A stretch of DNA of 64,000 bases from an uncultured Bacteroidales bacterium. Lineage in GTDB: Bacteria; Bacteroidota; Bacteroidia; Bacteroidales; CAIWKO01. Shown piece by piece: positions 27,538-37,014 of the stretch (position 1 is its first letter; each line of letters starts with the position of its first letter). The stretch spans positions 1-64,000 of the forward strand of contig CAIWKO010000066.1 of the NCBI GenBank assembly GCA_903913285.1. Direction: 5' to 3'. The notes beneath the pieces were generated by a model. That model had not been told where the DNA came from. It did not search any database and saw nothing but the letters and a program-made list of their open reading frames with translations. The position numbers were made by a program, and so were the translations under genes.

Positions 27538-30354
27538 TTAGCGCATTATCGTAATTGTACCATTATGATTCACCTCATCCACACAACTTCCGTGGGTGCC
27601 GTAGTTCACCATCAACACATAATAATAAACGCCTGTGGCCTCATTTCCTCCGTCCCAATAACCATCTATACCGTAGTTGTCCGATTCAAACACCTTTTTT
27701 CCCCAACGATTATAAACCTTCAGGTTACTTCCCGGAAAATCCTCAATACCTTTCACTACAAACGCATCATTCTGCCCATCTCCGTTTGGCGTTATCACAT
27801 TCGGAAAAGTTAACTCACAAAGCTTCGCCGCCACGGCACGTGTATCTGTAGCCGTAATACAACCTGTAACACTAACAGTATAGTTCGTTACCTGATCAGG
27901 TGTTGAGCATTCAACATCAAACCCTCGGCTGGTTTGTCCTCCCGGCGACCACAAATAAGTATAATTATAATGATCCAAATAACCCTGTCCGTCAGTTTCC
28001 TTAACATACATCCTCATGAAAGCAAAGCTACAAATTGTTGTATCAGGACCAATATCAATACCCGGGTTTGGCATTATTCGTATATTAATAGTGTCCGAGA
28101 AATCGCAATTATGACCCGGGTCATCTGTAACGGTCACCGAATAAACATCAGTTAACCCCACACTAATAGTTTGAGTGTTCGATCCTGTCGACCAGGCATA
28201 TTGATACCCCGGATTTTGTGCATTCAAAATAATAGGATCAGTTGAAGTAGTACATGTGTCCGGACCCAAATCAAATGGTATCGGTATCTTTGATATATGA
28301 ACCGTTCCGCTAACTTCACAGTTTAGTCCGAATTCATCCGCCACCGAAACAGTATATTGACCGGACGAATTCACATTAATGGTTTGAGTTGTATCAGATG
28401 TCGACCAAATATAATGCAATCCCGCATTTCCCGCATCCAATGTTACTGGTAAATTCGTACACAGATCAGGCCCCAAATTAACCGGTTGAGGCATTTGAAG
28501 CACCTTAACATAAATTGAATCGCTTGTAAAACAATGAAGCGTCCCCGCATCATTATCATTTGTTACAGTCACATAATAAGTACCGGTGTTAGTAACAGGA
28601 ATTGAATCTGTAGTAGCATTTGTCGACCAATTATATGAATCAAAACCAGCACCGGCGTTCAAATTATAAACTAAATTATTCCCACATAAAGTTGTATCAT
28701 GTCCCAGATCGCATATCGGTGTTTGAACAACCTGAATACTGAGTGTAGTATCATAAGAACAACCAAATATATCATAAACAGTAACGGTATATTGGTATGT
28801 TCCACCTGAATCAGGAATAACTCTGATAACGGAATCATTAACTATATGAAAAAACGAACCTGTCCAGGTAACAGTATCAATAGGCACCGAATACGACCAA
28901 CCGGTGGGCAACAATGCAGGGTTAAGATTTAATTCCCACCAGAAAATATATCCATTATCTTGCCCCCAGTTATCGCATATCTGAATATTCCATGTTCCGT
29001 TTAACGGACATCCAATTAATCCTGAAAAAGGATCATCGGGAGTGAAATAATTAGTATGTGCAATAGTATCTGCAGCAGGAATTGGCGAAGTACCGGCATC
29101 TAACACATTCAAATAGCCTTGTTGTGGATAAGTTTGAGACCATCCATACACCCAGCCTATTCCGGGTGGATTGGTAGCTGGATTGCATAAGTTCGTACCA
29201 TCAGTTTCGTTAGGGACACCTAAAAATACATTGGATCCGGCATAGTCATTTGAGTCAAGAACCAAGACATTTCCATTAGGGCAAATAAGGCTAAATCCGA
29301 GGTCTCCTGCCCATGAGTGTTCAATGTCAATTAATACTGAAAGAATATCAGAACCACTGGTTATGGTCTGTCCTGGTAAAAAATTATTAAAAGTAACGTA
29401 GGTATTATAACAACTCGGCGTACACGTGCCTCCATCAGGAATAAATGTTGTACTATCGTAGCGTTGGCTGGCCATTTGAGTTGAAACCACAGGCTGTATC
29501 ACAACTACTGAACCGGAATTATATCCTAATGTGATAAAAGAAGTATCTGATGAAGAACACATATCGGGAAGTGGATGTATAACCGCAAACGGACTTCGTG
29601 ATATTCGAACTCTTGCTCCAAGATTATTTAAGTTTATACAACCATGGGCATCGGTGATCGTTAATGTTACATCATACCCTCTAACCTGAGTATAAGTATG
29701 ACTTACGATCTGTCCTGTGGCGGTATTTCCATCGCCAAAATCCCAATGATAGGTGCAATTAGTACTATCTTGCACATATAGAATAGGGCTTTCAGGAAAT
29801 GCCAGCGGGCCACTTCCTCTGGCGGCAAATTGAATGGAGTTCCCTATACAAATGTCAATATAATTGCTATCATTTGGATGAGGGATAGTCAAAATCGGAT
29901 GTAAAGTAGCAAGAATTGTCTGGCAGGGAACTGTGCATATTATAGAACAAAACCAACCTGTAGAAACAAGAGCAGAATTTGATTTAAATTCAAAAGTGAG
30001 ATCCCCGAATGTATTGGCAATTGTAGCATCAATTGCTGGGCCGGGAAGATTATTGTTATTATATTTACCAATAATAGGTGCAGTGGTAGTACTTCCGTCA
30101 TACACAATTAAAGTGTCACCGGGCTCAACATTAAAATTATTAAAGGTCATTTTAATATGCGTGTTTGTAACACTGCTTGAGTGAAAAGTCATCACATAAT
30201 CTTCGTTATTTCCATAATTTCCACTGCCATCGCCACTGTCGTAAAAATTACCATTACAGGCTGTAACCATTCCCTGAGTACTTATTAAATAAGTTTGTGA
30301 TTTAACATAACTTGCTATCACTAAAAGTAAGGAGAAGAAAAATATTTTTTTCAT
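27538..30354 (-). CDS. multidomain T9SS surface protein (CUB, PKD, P-domain, type B sorting domain)
   Basis: Secreted protein of 938 aa. In order: signal peptide (about residues 1-19), CUB-like domain (about 28-142), PKD domain (about 185-250, motif YHWDFGDGNTATG), proprotein-convertase P-domain (about 320-480, including WNIQICDNWGQDNG), a run of short repeats each containing a CxLGPDTxxC-like motif (about 550-810), and the type B sorting domain (FPNVITPNGDGQNDAFVV to the end). No catalytic domain is evident, so adhesion or matrix binding is more likely than enzymatic activity. Confidence 0.9.
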   Translation of the reverse strand: MKKIFFFSLLLVIASYVKSQTYLISTQGMVTACNGNFYDSGDGSGNYGNNEDYVMTFHSSSVTNTHIKMTFNNFNVEPGDTLIVYDGSTTTAPIIGKYNNNNLPGPAIDATIANTFGDLTFEFKSNSALVSTGWFCSIICTVPCQTILATLHPILTIPHPNDSNYIDICIGNSIQFAARGSGPLAFPESPILYVQDSTNCTYHWDFGDGNTATGQIVSHTYTQVRGYDVTLTITDAHGCINLNNLGARVRISRSPFAVIHPLPDMCSSSDTSFITLGYNSGSVVVIQPVVSTQMASQRYDSTTFIPDGGTCTPSCYNTYVTFNNFLPGQTITSGSDILSVLIDIEHSWAGDLGFSLICPNGNVLVLDSNDYAGSNVFLGVPNETDGTNLCNPATNPPGIGWVYGWSQTYPQQGYLNVLDAGTSPIPAADTIAHTNYFTPDDPFSGLIGCPLNGTWNIQICDNWGQDNGYIFWWELNLNPALLPTGWSYSVPIDTVTWTGSFFHIVNDSVIRVIPDSGGTYQYTVTVYDIFGCSYDTTLSIQVVQTPICDLGHDTTLCGNNLVYNLNAGAGFDSYNWSTNATTDSIPVTNTGTYYVTVTNDNDAGTLHCFTSDSIYVKVLQMPQPVNLGPDLCTNLPVTLDAGNAGLHYIWSTSDTTQTINVNSSGQYTVSVADEFGLNCEVSGTVHISKIPIPFDLGPDTCTTSTDPIILNAQNPGYQYAWSTGSNTQTISVGLTDVYSVTVTDDPGHNCDFSDTINIRIMPNPGIDIGPDTTICSFAFMRMYVKETDGQGYLDHYNYTYLWSPGGQTSRGFDVECSTPDQVTNYTVSVTGCITATDTRAVAAKLCELTFPNVITPNGDGQNDAFVVKGIEDFPGSNLKVYNRWGKKVFESDNYGIDGYWDGGNEATGVYYYVLMVNYGTHGSCVDEVNHNGTITIMR

Positions 30355-30366
30355 TTTTAATGATTT

Positions 30367-30810
30367 TTATTGTTGTTTTGAGAATTTTTTATAGCCAGCA
30401 GAAATATACAATAGTGGTTTAAAAACCACCGCGATTCCGGCTTCGTTCCAAATATAAGTGATAAAGTTTTTCGAACTGACATCGAAATTGTATTTCAAAA
30501 CGTTGAAGGTTTCTCTTGAATACGTTTTTTCATTAAAATTTTGCGTTGTTTGAGAAACAGCAGATGTTACGATGTGAATATCAAGACCTGTAAGCTGTTT
30601 AGCAGCAGATTTTAAAGTCACAACATAATACGAATTATCTAAATAATAATTGTAATACGGAATTAATTCCGATTTTGACGCTTCGAGCTGCGCAATATAT
30701 TCAGAGCTAAAGACATCATACAACCGTTTATCTGCTTTGTAATTTTTTTGGGCGCATACTGCTGTGCATATAAAAAGAGTCAGAAGCCCCATTAATAATT
30801 TTTTTCTCAT
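30367..30810 (-). CDS. small exported hypothetical protein
   Basis: Protein of 147 aa with a clear signal peptide (MRKKLLMGLLTLFICTAVCA) and no family I recognise. The mature part is a small alpha/beta domain. The ATG at 30810 is chosen because it directly precedes the signal peptide and lies 16 bp after a perfect Bacteroidota promoter; the frame stays open upstream to 31086 but that part overlaps the divergent SDR gene. Confidence 0.75.
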   Translation of the reverse strand: MRKKLLMGLLTLFICTAVCAQKNYKADKRLYDVFSSEYIAQLEASKSELIPYYNYYLDNSYYVVTLKSAAKQLTGLDIHIVTSAVSQTTQNFNEKTYSRETFNVLKYNFDVSSKNFITYIWNEAGIAVVFKPLLYISAGYKKFSKQQ

Positions 30811-30825
30811 AGCAATAATTTTTTG

Positions 30826-30856
30826 CAAATATAAATAATTAGTTCTACTTAGACAA
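30826..30856 (-). promoter_or_regulatory. Bacteroidota-type promoter for 30367-30810
   Basis: On the minus strand, TTG (30856-30854), a 20-bp spacer and TATATTTG (30833-30826) match the TTG-N19/21-TAnnTTTG consensus exactly. The predicted transcript would start close to the ATG at 30810. Confidence 0.65.
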
Positions 30857-30979
30857 TCACATACAAAATTTGGTTGCTTCAAAGAAAAAATATTGGGAAT
30901 TTTGCGAAATAAGTAATGTTTTTGCGATTGATTCTTCACGAAATGATTTTGATTTGTATGTATCTTTACCAAAAAAACG

Positions 30980-31813
30980 ATGCGGGAAATTAAAAATAAA
31001 ATCTGCTTAATTACAGGCGGAACTTCAGGTATTGGAATGGAGACAGCATTAGAATTGTGCCGTTTGGGAGCCAAAGTTGCCATCACCTATCGCAACGAAC
31101 AAAAAGCTATTGAAACTCAAAATTTTTTTGAAAAGAAATGCGGAGTAAAACCCGAAATATTCTTTTGCGACCTTTCATCATTTGTTTCCATTCGAAGTTT
31201 TGTCGAAAAATTTAAAAGCGAACATGCGAAACTTGAAGTTTTGATTAACAACGCAGGTATATGGGAAACCAAGCGCGTATTAAGTGTCGATGGTATTGAA
31301 TTAAATTTTGCAACAAATCATTTGGCCCCATTTTTATTAACAAATCTTCTTTTAGATTTGATGGTAGCTAGCAGCCCTGCACGAATAATAAACGTTGCTT
31401 CCGGCTCGCATAAAACCGCTGAAATTAATTTTGATGATCCGGAAATGAAAGAAAAATTCAACGGATATAAAGCTTACGGGCAATCGAAACTAGCTAACAT
31501 ATTATTTACAAAAAGTTTGTCACATAAGTTAGCTGAAAAGGGTGTTAGTGTGTTTTGTTTGCATCCCGGTGTTGTTTCAACAAAAATTTTTAATAAAATG
31601 GGAAAACTAGCCGTTGGCATATTGAGGCCGTTGATGATATCGCCCGAAAAAGGAGCCCGAACTTCTGTTTATCTGGCAACAGCTCCTCAAATAGAATCTC
31701 TTTCCGGAAGTTATTTTTCCCGAAAAAAAGTTGTAAATTCGTCTCCCACATCCAATAGCATTGAAATAGCCGATAAATTATGGGAAATGAGTTCAAAATA
31801 TGTAAGCATCTAA
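30980..31813 (+). CDS. short-chain dehydrogenase/reductase
   Basis: Classical SDR of 277 aa, close in pattern to retinol dehydrogenase/WWOX-type enzymes. It has the cofactor motif TGGTSGIG (residues 12-19), the NNAG motif, and the catalytic Tyr-Lys pair in YGQSKLAN. The Arg/Asn after strand two suggests NADP(H) preference. The substrate is not predictable. It is followed 12 bp later by the CDGSH protein gene, so the pair may form an operon. Confidence 0.9.
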   Translation: MREIKNKICLITGGTSGIGMETALELCRLGAKVAITYRNEQKAIETQNFFEKKCGVKPEIFFCDLSSFVSIRSFVEKFKSEHAKLEVLINNAGIWETKRVLSVDGIELNFATNHLAPFLLTNLLLDLMVASSPARIINVASGSHKTAEINFDDPEMKEKFNGYKAYGQSKLANILFTKSLSHKLAEKGVSVFCLHPGVVSTKIFNKMGKLAVGILRPLMISPEKGARTSVYLATAPQIESLSGSYFSRKKVVNSSPTSNSIEIADKLWEMSSKYVSI

Positions 31814-31825
31814 AAATATAGTATA

Positions 31826-32278
31826 ATGGAAAATGATAGAAAAATTGTAAAACATTATTCAAACGGAGAAATTACTATTGTTTGGCAACCCGATCTGTGT
31901 ACACACATTGCATATTGCTTCACCGAACTGCCCGAAGTATTCGACCCCACCGAGCGCCCCTGGATCAATGCCATGGGAGCATCAACCCAAAAAATTATCG
32001 ATCAGGTCAACCGCTGCCCAACCGATGCTTTGACCTTTTTTTATAACGACGCCTCAAAAAACAATTTACCCGACGAGACTATGGAACAGAATGATTACGA
32101 CAGTGTGCGCATAGAAATAATTGAAAACGGTCCTGCGCTGATCAAAGGACATACTATTATAGTTGATAAAAACGGTGTTGAAAAAACATGCGACAAAACT
32201 ATTGTATTATGCCGTTGTGGCCACTCCAACAACAAACCTTATTGCGATGGTATGCATTCGAAGAATAAATTTGAATGA
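31826..32278 (+). CDS. fused Fer4_19 / CDGSH iron-sulfur protein
   Basis: Protein of 150 aa with two Fe-S modules: an N-terminal divergent 4Fe-4S mono-cluster domain (Cys25, Cys31 and Cys64 visible) and a C-terminal CDGSH domain with the complete 2Fe-2S ligand set, Cys129, Cys131, Cys140 and His144, in CRCGHSNNKPYCDGMH. The two-module form is widespread in bacteria; a redox or Fe-S transfer role is likely, possibly serving the adjacent SDR. Confidence 0.92.
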   Translation: MENDRKIVKHYSNGEITIVWQPDLCTHIAYCFTELPEVFDPTERPWINAMGASTQKIIDQVNRCPTDALTFFYNDASKNNLPDETMEQNDYDSVRIEIIENGPALIKGHTIIVDKNGVEKTCDKTIVLCRCGHSNNKPYCDGMHSKNKFE

Positions 32279-32536
32279 AATTTTAGTCAGAATTTAATAT
32301 TTCTTTCTCTTGTGATATAATTCTTCAATCTCAAGTTCTTTTGATTATTCGATCACCATTTCCGATTAATGGTATTGATATACTTTGGTTTTAGCCCAAA
32401 GGTTAATTTATTTCTGATTAGAAGAGTTTAAAATTATTGTGGTAAATTTTATGATTACTTGTAACTTTTTTTAATATACAGGCGTCCGATAGGGAAATAA
32501 AAAAACGATTAAATTTTTTTCTAAAACTTTTAAATT

Positions 32537-32896
32537 ATGAAAACATCACTAATTTTTAAATCGATTACTACTTTTGTGATTTTGATTTTTGCTGCAGAAA
32601 TAAGTTTTGCCAAAACTCATGATCCTGAAAAAACAAATGACCTTAAAACCATTATTACAAAAAATATTGTTTATCCAGAATTTGCAAAGGATAATAGATT
32701 GTCTGGTTTTGTGGTGGTTGCATTTGCGGTTGATAATGCCGGCAAGATCAATGTAAAAGAAATTAATGCCGATTCGGATTATTTTCAGCAATATGTTGAA
32801 GCCAAATTGAAAGATTTAGTGCTGGCAGATCCACAAAGGTATCAGAACAAAACTATTTATTATCGGTTTGATTTTCATTTGCTGAATCAAAATTAA
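32537..32896 (+). CDS. small periplasmic protein with TonB C-terminal-like fold
   Basis: Protein of 119 aa with a signal peptide (ending ISFAK) and a mature part whose pattern (ITKNIVYPEFAKDNRLSGFV, then VAFAVDNAGKINV) resembles the stand-alone energy-transducer TonB C-terminal domain common in Bacteroidota. It lacks the membrane anchor and proline linker of real TonB, so it is not an energiser itself. It is a single gene with a terminator directly after it. Confidence 0.7.
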   Translation: MKTSLIFKSITTFVILIFAAEISFAKTHDPEKTNDLKTIITKNIVYPEFAKDNRLSGFVVVAFAVDNAGKINVKEINADSDYFQQYVEAKLKDLVLADPQRYQNKTIYYRFDFHLLNQN

Positions 32897-32954
32897 TCTT
32901 CATCATTTTTTAGGCTAAATGTAGTAAATATCATGTGCTTTTTTTGGCTCTATT

Positions 32955-32986
32955 AAGCCCTGCCTTGTGTGGGGCTTTTGTTTTTT
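32955..32986 (+). terminator. intrinsic terminator after 32537-32896
   Basis: Arms AAGCCC (32955-32960) and GGGCTT (32972-32977), extended by weaker pairs, are followed by TTTTGTTTTTT. The T-run overlaps the -33 element of the next gene's promoter. Confidence 0.65.
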
Positions 32987-33014
32987 GATAAAATCCGCAG
33001 ATTAACTACTTTTG
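32985..33014 (+). promoter_or_regulatory. Bacteroidota-type promoter for 33031-33669
   Basis: TTG (32985-32987), a 19-bp spacer and TACTTTTG (33007-33014) match the consensus exactly, 16 bp before the ATG. Confidence 0.65.
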
Positions 33015-33030
33015 CCATTCAAATCATTTT

Positions 33031-33669
33031 ATGCGGAAACTAGTCTTGTTTTTTTGCTGCCTGTTCTTATTTCAATCGTGTATCGAAATAAAAGAAACCA
33101 TTACTATGCATGCCGATGGCACCGGCAACATTCAGTTACTAGTTGACATGGGCAAACTGGGCAAAGCGCTAAATCCGCAAAGTCAGAAACCCGGAATGTC
33201 GTTCGTGCAGCAGATTAAAAATATCCCCGCAGAAGCCCAAACTTTATTGAAATCATGCAAAGGGATTAGCAACCTGCAAACCCAAGCCGAAACCGAAAAA
33301 GGAATCTATGCCGTGAGTTTCGATTTTAAGAACACAAAATCGTTGAACAATGCAATTTACAGCCTTTTTAAACAAAAAAAACTTGCCGTAATGCCCGATC
33401 TGATCAAAGTATCCAAACACAAATTGAAACGCATGAACTTTGCGCCCCTGCTAAAAAAATATATGCCTAAGGATACCAGTAATATGATGAGTGAGATGTT
33501 TTATCAGTTTATTAACTTTGAGTCAACCTATAATTTTCCAACAGCCGTGAAAAAAGTGAGCAACAGCAAAGCTACAATTGAAAATGAACGCAAAACGGTT
33601 AGCCTGAACTATTCGCTCTATGATCTGCTAAACACAGATTTTAATTACGGAATAACAATAAAATACTGA
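33031..33669 (+). CDS. hypothetical lipoprotein
   Basis: Protein of 212 aa with a lipoprotein signal (LFLFQSCIEIK, lipidated Cys at residue 17). The mature N-terminus ETITMHADGTGNIQLLVDM resembles a family of Bacteroidota lipoproteins with an LppM-like beta domain, but I cannot name it firmly. It is convergent with the polyprenyl synthase gene, 13 bp between stops. Confidence 0.75.
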   Translation: MRKLVLFFCCLFLFQSCIEIKETITMHADGTGNIQLLVDMGKLGKALNPQSQKPGMSFVQQIKNIPAEAQTLLKSCKGISNLQTQAETEKGIYAVSFDFKNTKSLNNAIYSLFKQKKLAVMPDLIKVSKHKLKRMNFAPLLKKYMPKDTSNMMSEMFYQFINFESTYNFPTAVKKVSNSKATIENERKTVSLNYSLYDLLNTDFNYGITIKY

Positions 33670-33682
33670 TTAGGGAGCAAAA

Positions 33683-34657
33683 TCAGAATTCTCTGACCAT
33701 TAGTTTCTCGGCAATTTCGAACAATTGTTTTTTGTTCTTTTCGGGAAGATCAATCTTTTTGAAATGCACTAAGGCCTTTTGCCAATAAACATTCATTTGC
33801 TTTTCGGCAGCTTCCTTAACTTTCAATTGTTTGTAGATAGCAGATATTTCGCTTATTTTAGCTTCTTCATCGAAAGTCGAATTCACAAAATAATAGATAA
33901 GAGTATTGAGAGTTTTACCTTTAGCAAGCTCATGAGCTTTCAAATAGAGATAAGTTTTTTTCTTGGCAACAATATCACCCCCCTTTTTTTTACCGAACTT
34001 ATCTTCATCGCCAAATACGTCCAGAATATCATCTTTCAACTGAAAGGCTATACCAAGGTTTTCCCCGAATTTGTAAATTGCATCACGGTCTTTCGCAGAT
34101 GCATTGGCAACAATTGCCCCTGCCAGTAAAGCAGAACCAACCAAAACCGCTGTTTTCAACCTTATCATTTCGAGATATTCCGGAATGGAAACCTGTTCGA
34201 TATGCTCGAAATTCATATCCAGTTGTTGTCCCTCACAAACTTCTATTGCAACTTTTGATAACAGCTGAACCAGATCTTTAAGCTGGGTTTTATCAGAATC
34301 TAAAAGTATTTCAAATGCTTTTGCCAACATGGCATCGCCTGATAATATTCCAATGTTGGGATTCCATTTTTTATATACAGTTTCTTTACCACGGCGTAGT
34401 GGTGCCACATCCATAATATCGTCATGGACCAGAGTAAAATTGTGAAACACTTCAATTGCAAGTGCTGCAGGAATAGCTTTTTCAGCAATTTCGCCAAACA
34501 TATCGCAGGCCAGCAAAGTTAACAATGGGCGGATCCGTTTTCCGCCCATTGTCAATGCATATTCCATGGGTTCGTAAAGTTCGCGCGGTGATTTGTCGAA
34601 ATGTAGTTCCCCGATTTTTTTATTGATCAGATTTTGGAATACATCTGTTTTTTTCAT
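33683..34657 (-). CDS. polyprenyl synthetase (FPP/GGPP synthase family)
   Basis: Isoprenyl diphosphate synthase of 324 aa with both aspartate-rich Mg-binding motifs, DDIMD (79-83) and DDILD (209-213), and the GGKRIRP substrate motif (38-44). It condenses IPP onto allylic diphosphates for quinone or undecaprenyl precursors. Product length is not predictable. Its ATG shares one base with the ackA stop (TGATG), so the two are translationally coupled, though metabolically unrelated. Confidence 0.94.
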   Translation of the reverse strand: MKKTDVFQNLINKKIGELHFDKSPRELYEPMEYALTMGGKRIRPLLTLLACDMFGEIAEKAIPAALAIEVFHNFTLVHDDIMDVAPLRRGKETVYKKWNPNIGILSGDAMLAKAFEILLDSDKTQLKDLVQLLSKVAIEVCEGQQLDMNFEHIEQVSIPEYLEMIRLKTAVLVGSALLAGAIVANASAKDRDAIYKFGENLGIAFQLKDDILDVFGDEDKFGKKKGGDIVAKKKTYLYLKAHELAKGKTLNTLIYYFVNSTFDEEAKISEISAIYKQLKVKEAAEKQMNVYWQKALVHFKKIDLPEKNKKQLFEIAEKLMVREF

Positions 34658-35859
34658 CAGTTTTTAATTGTTTTCATGGCTTCTATAGCAATAACCAATT
34701 CTTCGTTAGTGGTAATTGCCATCACCTTAACCTTTGAATTCTCATTGGTTAGCATCATATCAACACCTCGTGTCTTGCTATTTAATTCATAGTTAAAATC
34801 GATACCCAAAAATTCTAGACCTTTCATGACTCCTTCTCGGGTTGTTCCTGCATTTTCTCCGATTCCACCTGTAAAAATAATCAGATCGACACCACCCATT
34901 GCTGCTGCATAAGCTCCGATGTATTTTTTCACACGGTAATTATACATATCCAAAGCTAACCGCGCACGATGGTTTCCGTTTTCTGCTTTTTGTTCAATAT
35001 CTCTCATGTCGGATGATACTCCTGACAGGCCTATCATTCCCGATTGTTTATTTATAAGATCGCTGGCTTTTTTCAGGTCCAGATTTTCTTTTTCCATCAA
35101 AAACAATAGAGCTCCAAGGTCGAGGTCGCCGCAACGGGTTCCCATGATTAATCCTTCAACCGGAGTTAAACCCATTGAAGTATCATACGATTTGCCGTCT
35201 TTAATTGCTGCAATTGAAGCTCCGTTACCCAAATGACAGGTAATGATCTTTTGAGTTTTAATATCAACGCCTAAAATATCACAAGCTTTTTGAGAAACAA
35301 ATCCATGGCTGGTTCCGTGAAAACCATAGCGGCGAACTTTATGCTTTTCGTACATTTCATAAGGAATGCCATACAGATAAACATGTTCGGGCATGGTTTG
35401 ATGGAAGGCAGTATCGAAAACACCGCATTGTTTCAACTCAGGCAATAATTTTTGAATAGCATAAATACCTTTGAGGTTTGCCGGATTGTGAAGAGGGGCC
35501 AGATCGGAACATTCTTCCATCTTATCAATAATTTCCTGAGTAATAAGCACACTTCCGCTGAATTTTTCTCCGCCATGAACTACTCTGTGACCAACCACAT
35601 CAATTTCGTATTTATCTTTAATCACACCATGTTCGGGATTTAAAAGGGCTTCAAGTATCAAGTTAATTCCTACTGTATGGTCTTTAACAGGCTGTATGGT
35701 TTTTACTTTATCTTTATCTTTTGATTGGTGTGTTAATTCGCTGTTGTCCATTCCTACACGTTCAAGTAAGCCTTTGGCAAGAACATCCGTACCATTGGCC
35801 ATGTTAATCAGTTGATATTTTATCGACGAGCTTCCGCAATTTAAAACTAAGACTTTCAT
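34657..35859 (-). CDS. ackA: acetate kinase
   Basis: Full-length AckA of 400 aa with both family signatures: the N-terminal VLVLNCGSSSIKYQL and the internal HLGNGASIAAIKDG, plus HRVVHGG and FTGGIGEN. It makes ATP from acetyl phosphate, the last step of fermentative acetate production. It follows pta by 36 bp in the usual Pta-AckA pathway pair. Confidence 0.97.
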   Translation of the reverse strand: MKVLVLNCGSSSIKYQLINMANGTDVLAKGLLERVGMDNSELTHQSKDKDKVKTIQPVKDHTVGINLILEALLNPEHGVIKDKYEIDVVGHRVVHGGEKFSGSVLITQEIIDKMEECSDLAPLHNPANLKGIYAIQKLLPELKQCGVFDTAFHQTMPEHVYLYGIPYEMYEKHKVRRYGFHGTSHGFVSQKACDILGVDIKTQKIITCHLGNGASIAAIKDGKSYDTSMGLTPVEGLIMGTRCGDLDLGALLFLMEKENLDLKKASDLINKQSGMIGLSGVSSDMRDIEQKAENGNHRARLALDMYNYRVKKYIGAYAAAMGGVDLIIFTGGIGENAGTTREGVMKGLEFLGIDFNYELNSKTRGVDMMLTNENSKVKVMAITTNEELVIAIEAMKTIKN

Positions 35860-35895
35860 TTTTATTTTTGGTTAAATTTATGAATATATTTATGA

Positions 35896-36894
35896 TTATT
35901 CACCAGCCTGGCTGGCGGTTATTGCAACTAAATTAACGATATCCATTACCGAACATCCTCTTGACAGATCGTTGATAGGAGCACCCAGACCTTGCAAAAC
36001 GGGTCCGATTGCTTCGGCATCGCCAAGTCGTTCAACTAATTTGTATCCGATATTGCCTGATTGCAGATCAGGGAAAACTAAAACATTTGCCAATCCTGCA
36101 ACAGGCGATCCTGGCGATTTTTTCTGACCAACAGATTCGATAAGAGCAGCGTCGGCTTGCATTTCTCCGTCGAAATTCATATCGGGACGCATGGCTTTTG
36201 CAAGCGCTGTTGCTTTTATTACTTTATCTGCCAATTCGTGCGACGCTGAACCTTTTGTTGAAAAAGATAACAAAGCAACTCTGGGAGTTTGAATTCCGGC
36301 GATCAACCTTGCAGTATCTCCGCTGCAAACAGCAATCTGAGCAAGTTCTTCAGCAGTAGGATTAGGTGTGATGGCCACATCGGCAAAAATAAATACACCA
36401 TTGTCGCCTAAATTTGTCTTTTTTGTAACCATTACCATGGCACCTGAAACAACAGAAATTCCTGGAGCTGTTTTCACTATTTGCAACGCAGGACGAACGG
36501 TATCAGCAGTGGTATGTTCAGCACCACTCACTTCTCCGTCGGCATCACCCATATAGATCATCATTGGTCCAAAATAGATGTCTTGTTCAATAAGTTTTAC
36601 AGCATCTTCGTAGGTGATTCCTTTACTCTTCCTGACTTCCATCAGTTTTTCGATATACATTTCTTTTTTTGGTGCATTTTTAGGATCTATCAATTCTGCT
36701 TTTGATAAATCTAACCCAAATTTGTTTTCTAATTGATGGATTTCATCAATATTCCCTAATAATATTAATTGAGCAAGATTTTGTTTTAAAATAATGTCGG
36801 CAGCTTTTAAGGTGCGTTCTGAAGTTCCTTCAGGTAATACAATTCTCTTGTTTAGACGTTTAGCTTTTTCAGATATTTTTTCAAGAAGATTCAT
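35896..36894 (-). CDS. pta: phosphate acetyltransferase
   Basis: Short-form Pta of 332 aa (no DRTGG regulatory domain), converting acetyl-CoA to acetyl phosphate for AckA. Family features include LPEGTSERTLKAADI at the start, the AEHTTADTVRPALQIV signature and a C-terminal GLGAPINDLSRGC stretch. First gene of the pta-ackA-polyprenyl synthase operon, divergent from the DUF4271 gene. Confidence 0.96.
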   Translation of the reverse strand: MNLLEKISEKAKRLNKRIVLPEGTSERTLKAADIILKQNLAQLILLGNIDEIHQLENKFGLDLSKAELIDPKNAPKKEMYIEKLMEVRKSKGITYEDAVKLIEQDIYFGPMMIYMGDADGEVSGAEHTTADTVRPALQIVKTAPGISVVSGAMVMVTKKTNLGDNGVFIFADVAITPNPTAEELAQIAVCSGDTARLIAGIQTPRVALLSFSTKGSASHELADKVIKATALAKAMRPDMNFDGEMQADAALIESVGQKKSPGSPVAGLANVLVFPDLQSGNIGYKLVERLGDAEAIGPVLQGLGAPINDLSRGCSVMDIVNLVAITASQAGE

Positions 36895-37014
36895 TTTTGG
36901 TATAGGATTAAGTGTTTTTAATGAAATAAATTTAAAACAAAAGAAAAAAAATTATTAATACAAAAACGAAATAGTTATTATTTTTTTTGATGGAGATAAT
37001 AAACTATCATTTAG

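Noticed and set aside
32537-32896. Complete TonB protein
   Set aside because: It lacks the membrane anchor and proline-rich linker; only a C-terminal-like domain after a signal peptide is present.
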